In this document: one piece after another, positions 5,047 through 8,577 of the stretch
How positions within the stretch are numbered: the first letter of the stretch is position 1
Layout of the letters: the number at the start of each line of letters is the position of its first letter
Assembly (NCBI GenBank): GCA_903834675.1
Contig: CAILKC010000031.1
Coordinates: 1 to 8,577 of the forward strand
Direction of reading: 5' to 3'
DNA length: 8,577 nt
Origin: an uncultured Victivallales bacterium
GTDB lineage: Bacteria > Verrucomicrobiota > Lentisphaeria > Oligosphaerales > JAFGRS01
The notes under the pieces: model-generated
Databases searched by the model: none
What the model saw: only the letters and a program-made list of their open reading frames with translations
Told to the model about the DNA's origin: nothing
Made by a program: the position numbers and the translations under genes

Positions 5047-8046
5047 TTACGGCAGCAGGATCAGTTCCCCGGCCGAGGCGACTTGATACAGCGCGCCACC
5101 GGTGGTGGTCCAGGTGGTCCAGCCGTCGCCGGCTGCCAGATGCGCTACCAGGTTGAGCCGCAGCTTCCTCGCGGTCGCCGGGTCCAGACCCGCCGCGGCA
5201 AAGGGAATCTTCCACTCGCAGCTCCAGCCACCGGCGCTCGGTTTGGCGGCATAGGAAACGCCCTTCTGCAGCGTCTCGATCTGGGCTGGCGTCGCGCCGC
5301 CGTACGGTCCCCCCTCGAACCTGCCCGCGGCGTCCCCCCAGAGCAGGTAGATCGGCCCCGCGGCCTTCGGACCGCCATCTTGGAACGATACCTCGATCCC
5401 ATCGCCCACGCCCCAACCCCCGCCGCCGACCGCGGTGGCCCCCTTGGGCAAGACGAAGCGCAGCGCCAGGTAGAGGCTCGTATCGTCCCACGCCGCGCAG
5501 GCATAGCCCTGCGGCGGCATGGGATCGCCCGTCGGCGACTGGGCCAGGGCGATGGCGCGAGAGGTGTCCTGCCACGGCCACTCGTCCACCACGCCATCAA
5601 CCGTGGCAGGCTTGGCTAGCTTGGGCGCCGACAGGGTCGGTTTCGGCGGCGGCGGCAGGAACACGGGCTCGGTCTGCTCGCGCTTGACCACGGTGCCGCC
5701 GCTGGACGGGGCGGTCTGGCAGTTGACGAACAGGTTGCCGTCGGTCAGGCACGCCTTCCACAAGCCTTCGCGGGCTTCCTTGACCACCGCGGCGCACTGA
5801 TTGAAGATATTATTCCGGACGAAGTTCCGGGCAACCCGACCGACCGGGTCCGGAGTGAGTAGCAGCGCACTCGACCCCGTCTCGTCAAAACCAAAAATGG
5901 TATTGCCGATGAGCTTGAACTGACCGACCACCTGAATCGCCTGCTTGACCCCCTGCGCCTCGCCGCGGGAAACGATGTTGTCGCGGAAGAACGAGGTCTC
6001 GCTGCCGTAGGAGTCGAGCTTCACCGGATCGGCGCAGCCGCTGATCGTGTTACTGTGGATCGTCCAGTTCGCCGGTCCAGCGGGAAAGACCTGGAAGGTA
6101 TCGCCCACCTTCATCTCGCGCGCTTCCTTCAGTTTGAAGCGCAGCGTTTCGGGGTCGAAAGCGTCGAGCACGGAGAGGGTGTTTGGCTGGCTGCCGCCGG
6201 TCCAGGCCAGGTTCCAACCGCGATAGAGATGCGAGTTCTTCCACTCCAGCGGCAAGCCATTTTCCAGGAAGGTGGTAGCGTCGATCACCTGGGTCACCCG
6301 CGAGCCGGCGCGGCGGGTCACGAGGCCCTGCTGGCAGTTGCGGACCAGGTTGCCGTGGACATTGACATTCAACGCCGGCTCGGCGATCACGATCCCGGTC
6401 ACCCGCGGGTCGACCTTGCCCCGCACGTAGATCTGATTGTCGGCGACGATCACGTTCGAGGCACTGACCGTGATGCCAGCGCGCGACGCCGGGTTCTCGC
6501 CCCCGTAGGTCAGGTCGATGATATTGCCGCTGATGGTCACGGTGTTGGACGGGAAAGAGGTCCGCACCGTCTGGCTGGAGGCGGTGATGGCCGGGCCATT
6601 GAAGTTGATGAACAGGTTGTTGGCGATCACCACCTGCGACGAACCATGGTTGACCGCGATGCCGCCGGACTTGCCGATCCCCTCGAAGACGTTATCGACG
6701 ACGATCGCCTGGCCGCAGCCCAGAGCGTGCAAGTCGTCGGCGCGGTGACTCATGTCGCCGACGGTGAAGGCGCCGGCATTGCGCACGTAGTTCCCCACCA
6801 GCTTCAGAAAACGGGCCGGCATCTCAGCCGCGTGCCAGCCGGCACCGTCGATGCGGCAGTAGAGCACGCTGGTATTCTCGCCGACGTCGTTGTTGTTGAA
6901 AGCGTTGGCGGCGCAGTCGGTGACGGAACAGCGCAGGTAGACCAGCGATTTCTGGTAACGTGGCTGCTCCTTGGTGCTCAGACGATTCGTGCCCGAAGAG
7001 TAGAAGGCCTCGCTGGCCATGTGGCTGGCATGCACGTTCTCGATCCAGAGGTTCTCGTTGCGCTCCATACCGAGCGCATTGCAGCCTTTGAGGGCGCAGG
7101 CCCAGAACCCGAAGCCGCTTGAGGTGGTGAAAGAGCCAGCGGCCTCGTCCATGCTGGTGTGCCCGACCATGCGGAAGTTCCGCACCGTCGCATTCAGCGT
7201 ATCATAGATATGGAAGACGGAGCCGATACCGTAGGTGATGTCCATGACCGTATCGACCCCATTCACACCCTCCAGGCAGATGGCGTCGGTACTCACCTGG
7301 AGACTGCGCGACAGCCGATACCAGCCCGCGGGAAAGAACACGTTGCGCTTCCCCTTGATCGCCGTATCGATGGCCGTCTGCAGGGCTGTGGTGTCGTCGT
7401 GCCGCACCACGGCATCGCTGGCGGAACGGTTGGCGGCGGCGCGCAGCGTCAGCGTCTTACCCTCGATCTTCTCGATCACCGTCTCGAGCTGGTCGCGGGC
7501 ACCGAAGGTCAGCATATGTCCCAGCTCGAGGTCGCGCTGGTTGAACTTGACTTCGAGGCCGTTGCTGAGCTTCTGCCAATCCCAGGTGATCGGGACCTTC
7601 GTGGCCGTCCACTTGTAGTCATGCACCAGATCGTGGCTCCAACGGAAGGTCAACGGTTCCTTGCCGTCAATCTCGAGCAGGTAAACGAACCAGCTCCCCG
7701 TGCTGCCGTCATAGCCACGCATCTCGATGGCGTCCTTCATCGGCTTGCAGGTGCTGTACGGCTCGGTCGGACCCCAGATCAACGGCGAGACGAAACGGAC
7801 GTTGGCGCGCGACACCGTCACTCCCTGGCCCGGCTTGAAATCGCCCACCTCGGCGACCGTGATCTCCTTCGAACCGGCGACCGTGGTGGCGACGGTTTCC
7901 GCCTTCGAGCCCGAGGCCCCGAAGTCCGCCGTGTTCACCCAGCCGCCAAGCGCGCTTGGAGGAGGCGCTGAATCCTGGGCGACGGAACAGACGGACGCAA
8001 GCATGAGAGCCGAAGCGATCCTGCCGGGTGATGAGGTCAGCGTCAT
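5047..8046 (-). CDS. Secreted right-handed beta-helix protein (pectate-lyase superfamily fold) with C-terminal CBM9-like domain
   Basis: A 999-residue exported protein and first gene of the operon. An ATG at 8046 is preferred over an in-frame GTG at 8085 because the signal peptide begins there (residues 1-23, hydrophobic SALMLASVC, likely cleavage after SVA) and a purine-rich RBS precedes it. After cleavage, WVNTADFGASGS (36-47) is the opening motif of pectate-lyase-3/RHGA-epimerase-like beta-helices. Its usual continuation, DDTTALQTAID followed by FFPAGWYRL, appears only at 217-245, after about 170 inserted residues. Helix coils with repeated V-x-x-N-x motifs run to about 790, interrupted at about 577-659. 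A PPPPKP linker (798-803) leads to a CBM9-like domain (about 809-999) with VDGVVDEWPW, GDGIEVSF and WSCEWKIPF. Role inferred: a polysaccharide lyase, hydrolase, epimerase or binding protein acting outside the cytoplasm. I see no GH28 or PL catalytic set. Fold and export are confident, activity is not. A paralogue lies at 2941-542. Confidence 0.88.
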   Translation of the reverse strand: MTLTSSPGRIASALMLASVCSVAQDSAPPPSALGGWVNTADFGASGSKAETVATTVAGSKEITVAEVGDFKPGQGVTVSRANVRFVSPLIWGPTEPYSTCKPMKDAIEMRGYDGSTGSWFVYLLEIDGKEPLTFRWSHDLVHDYKWTATKVPITWDWQKLSNGLEVKFNQRDLELGHMLTFGARDQLETVIEKIEGKTLTLRAAANRSASDAVVRHDDTTALQTAIDTAIKGKRNVFFPAGWYRLSRSLQVSTDAICLEGVNGVDTVMDITYGIGSVFHIYDTLNATVRNFRMVGHTSMDEAAGSFTTSSGFGFWACALKGCNALGMERNENLWIENVHASHMASEAFYSSGTNRLSTKEQPRYQKSLVYLRCSVTDCAANAFNNNDVGENTSVLYCRIDGAGWHAAEMPARFLKLVGNYVRNAGAFTVGDMSHRADDLHALGCGQAIVVDNVFEGIGKSGGIAVNHGSSQVVIANNLFINFNGPAITASSQTVRTSFPSNTVTISGNIIDLTYGGENPASRAGITVSASNVIVADNQIYVRGKVDPRVTGIVIAEPALNVNVHGNLVRNCQQGLVTRRAGSRVTQVIDATTFLENGLPLEWKNSHLYRGWNLAWTGGSQPNTLSVLDAFDPETLRFKLKEAREMKVGDTFQVFPAGPANWTIHSNTISGCADPVKLDSYGSETSFFRDNIVSRGEAQGVKQAIQVVGQFKLIGNTIFGFDETGSSALLLTPDPVGRVARNFVRNNIFNQCAAVVKEAREGLWKACLTDGNLFVNCQTAPSSGGTVVKREQTEPVFLPPPPKPTLSAPKLAKPATVDGVVDEWPWQDTSRAIALAQSPTGDPMPPQGYACAAWDDTSLYLALRFVLPKGATAVGGGGWGVGDGIEVSFQDGGPKAAGPIYLLWGDAAGRFEGGPYGGATPAQIETLQKGVSYAAKPSAGGWSCEWKIPFAAAGLDPATARKLRLNLVAHLAAGDGWTTWTTTGGALYQVASAGELILLP

Positions 8047-8270
8047 GGCGAGGTCTCTTCCTGTTGCGGTCGGGTCGACGCACACATGGGCGCCAGTGCC
8101 GTGAACCTAGCACACTCGCCCTGCGCACCAATCTAAGTGCTGTGGCAAAGTCCCGCCAGCCTGAGGGCAGGGGGCTGTTCTAAGAAAGCGCCGTCAGCCT
8201 CGAGACTGAGCCCGCTGCCGGCGGGTCCGCCGCGCGGCTCCGAGTCCGTCCACGTCCGCGGCCAAAGGAC
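8047..8270. other. Upstream region of the operon, no gene seen
   Basis: The roughly 220 bases before the first gene show no convincing reading frame on either strand. They should contain the operon promoter, but no strong -35/-10 pair is visible, and no riboswitch or operator palindrome stands out. From about 8200 rightward the composition becomes very GC-rich and grades into the repeat region. Confidence 0.5.
8054..8062 (-). promoter_or_regulatory. Ribosome binding site of the first beta-helix gene
   Basis: On the minus strand AGGAAGAGA lies 7-12 bases before the ATG at 8046. With the signal peptide that begins at that ATG, it favours 8046 over the in-frame GTG at 8085, which would add 13 polar residues ahead of the signal sequence. 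Confidence 0.5.
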
Positions 8271-8273
8271 GCC

Positions 8274-8352
8274 TGGAGGGCGCTCCTGCGTCGGCGCCGC
8301 GGCGGCCACGCCAGTTCGACAGGCTCACGGTCTGCGACAGGGCCGCCCTCCA
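8274..8352 (+). repeat. Element B, interrupted copy (79 bp)
   Basis: It has the same 9-bp inverted ends as the copy at 121-172 but opposite orientation. The first 38 bases and last 14 bases match that copy with two substitutions. Between them sit 27 extra bases (8312-8338). CGACAGG occurs at 8317-8323 and again at 8335-8341, spanning the right junction of the insertion, which fits slippage or insertion of a smaller repeat. Confidence 0.85.
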
Positions 8353-8353
8353 A

Positions 8354-8379
8354 CGGGCCGGATCGTTCCGCTCGGCCCG
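8354..8379. other. Hairpin beside element B
   Basis: Perfect 7-bp arms (cgggccg at 8354-8360, cggcccg at 8373-8379) with a 12-base loop, one base beyond the right end of element B. No T-run on either side. It could be part of the repeat unit or a weak terminator for a gene outside the window. Confidence 0.4.
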
Positions 8380-8505
8380 GAATAACTCCACGAAGCGCTC
8401 GCGGCACGCGACTCAACCGCAAGCGGGCCCGTTATCTCAAAGCCCTGCGCCGGACGCGGGCGCAGGTCAGTTCCGTAGGTGGTGACACCTCAGGTCCTGG
8501 GGTTC

Positions 8506-8577
8506 AGGAAACGGCGAGACGGCGAGACGGGGAAACGGCGACTGGAGGAGACGGACAGGGAGACTGGCGGAGAGGAA
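8506..8577. repeat. Purine-rich degenerate octamer repeat at the right edge
   Basis: Tandem units close to GGCGAGAC (two perfect copies at 8513-8520 and 8521-8528, then GGGGAAAC at 8529-8536, and GGCGACTG, GAGGAGAC and further degenerate copies) run to the window end. No coding potential is evident. Confidence 0.7.

Noticed and set aside
6055..7122. Long plus-strand open frame (355 codons) opposite the first beta-helix gene, and a similar one at 590-1231
   Set aside because: Both lie fully antisense to genes with clear domains and signal peptides. Their translations are low-complexity, rich in Ala, Gly, Val, Arg and Asp without recognisable motifs, as expected from the GC-rich codon pattern of the opposite strand.
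8104..8131. Possible sigma70 promoter (minus strand TTGGTG, 16 bases, TAGGTT) before the first gene
   Set aside because: Each hexamer matches the consensus at only three or four positions, and such pairs arise often by chance. Promoter preferences of the likely host phylum are also uncertain.
8137..8422. Short open frames on both strands in the right flank
   Set aside because: They overlap element B and neighbouring GC-rich sequence, with Arg/Ala/Gly-rich translations and no ribosome binding sites.
1..8577. CRISPR arrays, tRNA or rRNA genes, transposase genes, attachment sites
   Set aside because: I looked for these and found none. The repeats present lack the regular repeat-spacer structure of a CRISPR array, and no mobilisation gene is in the window.

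Overview
The window holds four minus-strand genes, read right to left, in what looks like one operon. All four encode exported proteins with a carbohydrate theme. In transcription order they are: a long right-handed beta-helix protein with a C-terminal CBM9-like domain (8046-5047); a CBM9-like plus PKD-domain protein, possibly a lipoprotein (5031-3934); a secreted SGNH/GDSL hydrolase (3884-3021); and a second beta-helix protein, paralogous to the first but without the CBM9 domain (2941-542). The gaps are 15, 49 and 79 nt, and genes 2 and 4 have strong Shine-Dalgarno sequences (genes 1 and 3 weaker ones). A 10-bp perfect hairpin begins one base after the last stop codon.

The organism looks like a GC-rich Gram-negative polysaccharide degrader. 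The protein types (secreted beta-helix, CBM9-like, PKD and SGNH proteins, with no SusC/SusD pair) and the GC-rich short dispersed repeats in both flanks suggest a member of the PVC superphylum (Planctomycetota, Lentisphaerota or Kiritimatiellota) or a similar phylum such as Armatimonadota. This is inference. No rRNA, tRNA or marker gene is present to fix it.

Layout: 1-342 is repeat territory: a 103-bp element (A) in two direct copies around a palindrome-ended element (B). 343-461 is an open stretch that may be a decayed gene fragment, and 455-477 a short motif. 515-540 is the terminator-like hairpin. 542-8046 is the operon. 8047-8270 is the leader/upstream region, with no gene seen. 8274-8352 is a second copy of element B in opposite orientation, interrupted by a 27-bp insertion. 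8354-8379 is a hairpin, and 8506-8577 a purine-rich octamer-like repeat that runs to the window edge.

A working model (inference): the two beta-helix proteins bind or cleave an acidic or acetylated polysaccharide, the SGNH enzyme removes acyl groups, and the CBM9/PKD protein anchors or presents the substrate at the cell surface. The least familiar part is the beta-helix family itself. Both paralogues split the usual N-terminal pectate-lyase-superfamily motif with about 170 residues of extra beta-rich sequence and carry a second excursion late in the helix. Neither shows a catalytic signature I can assign.
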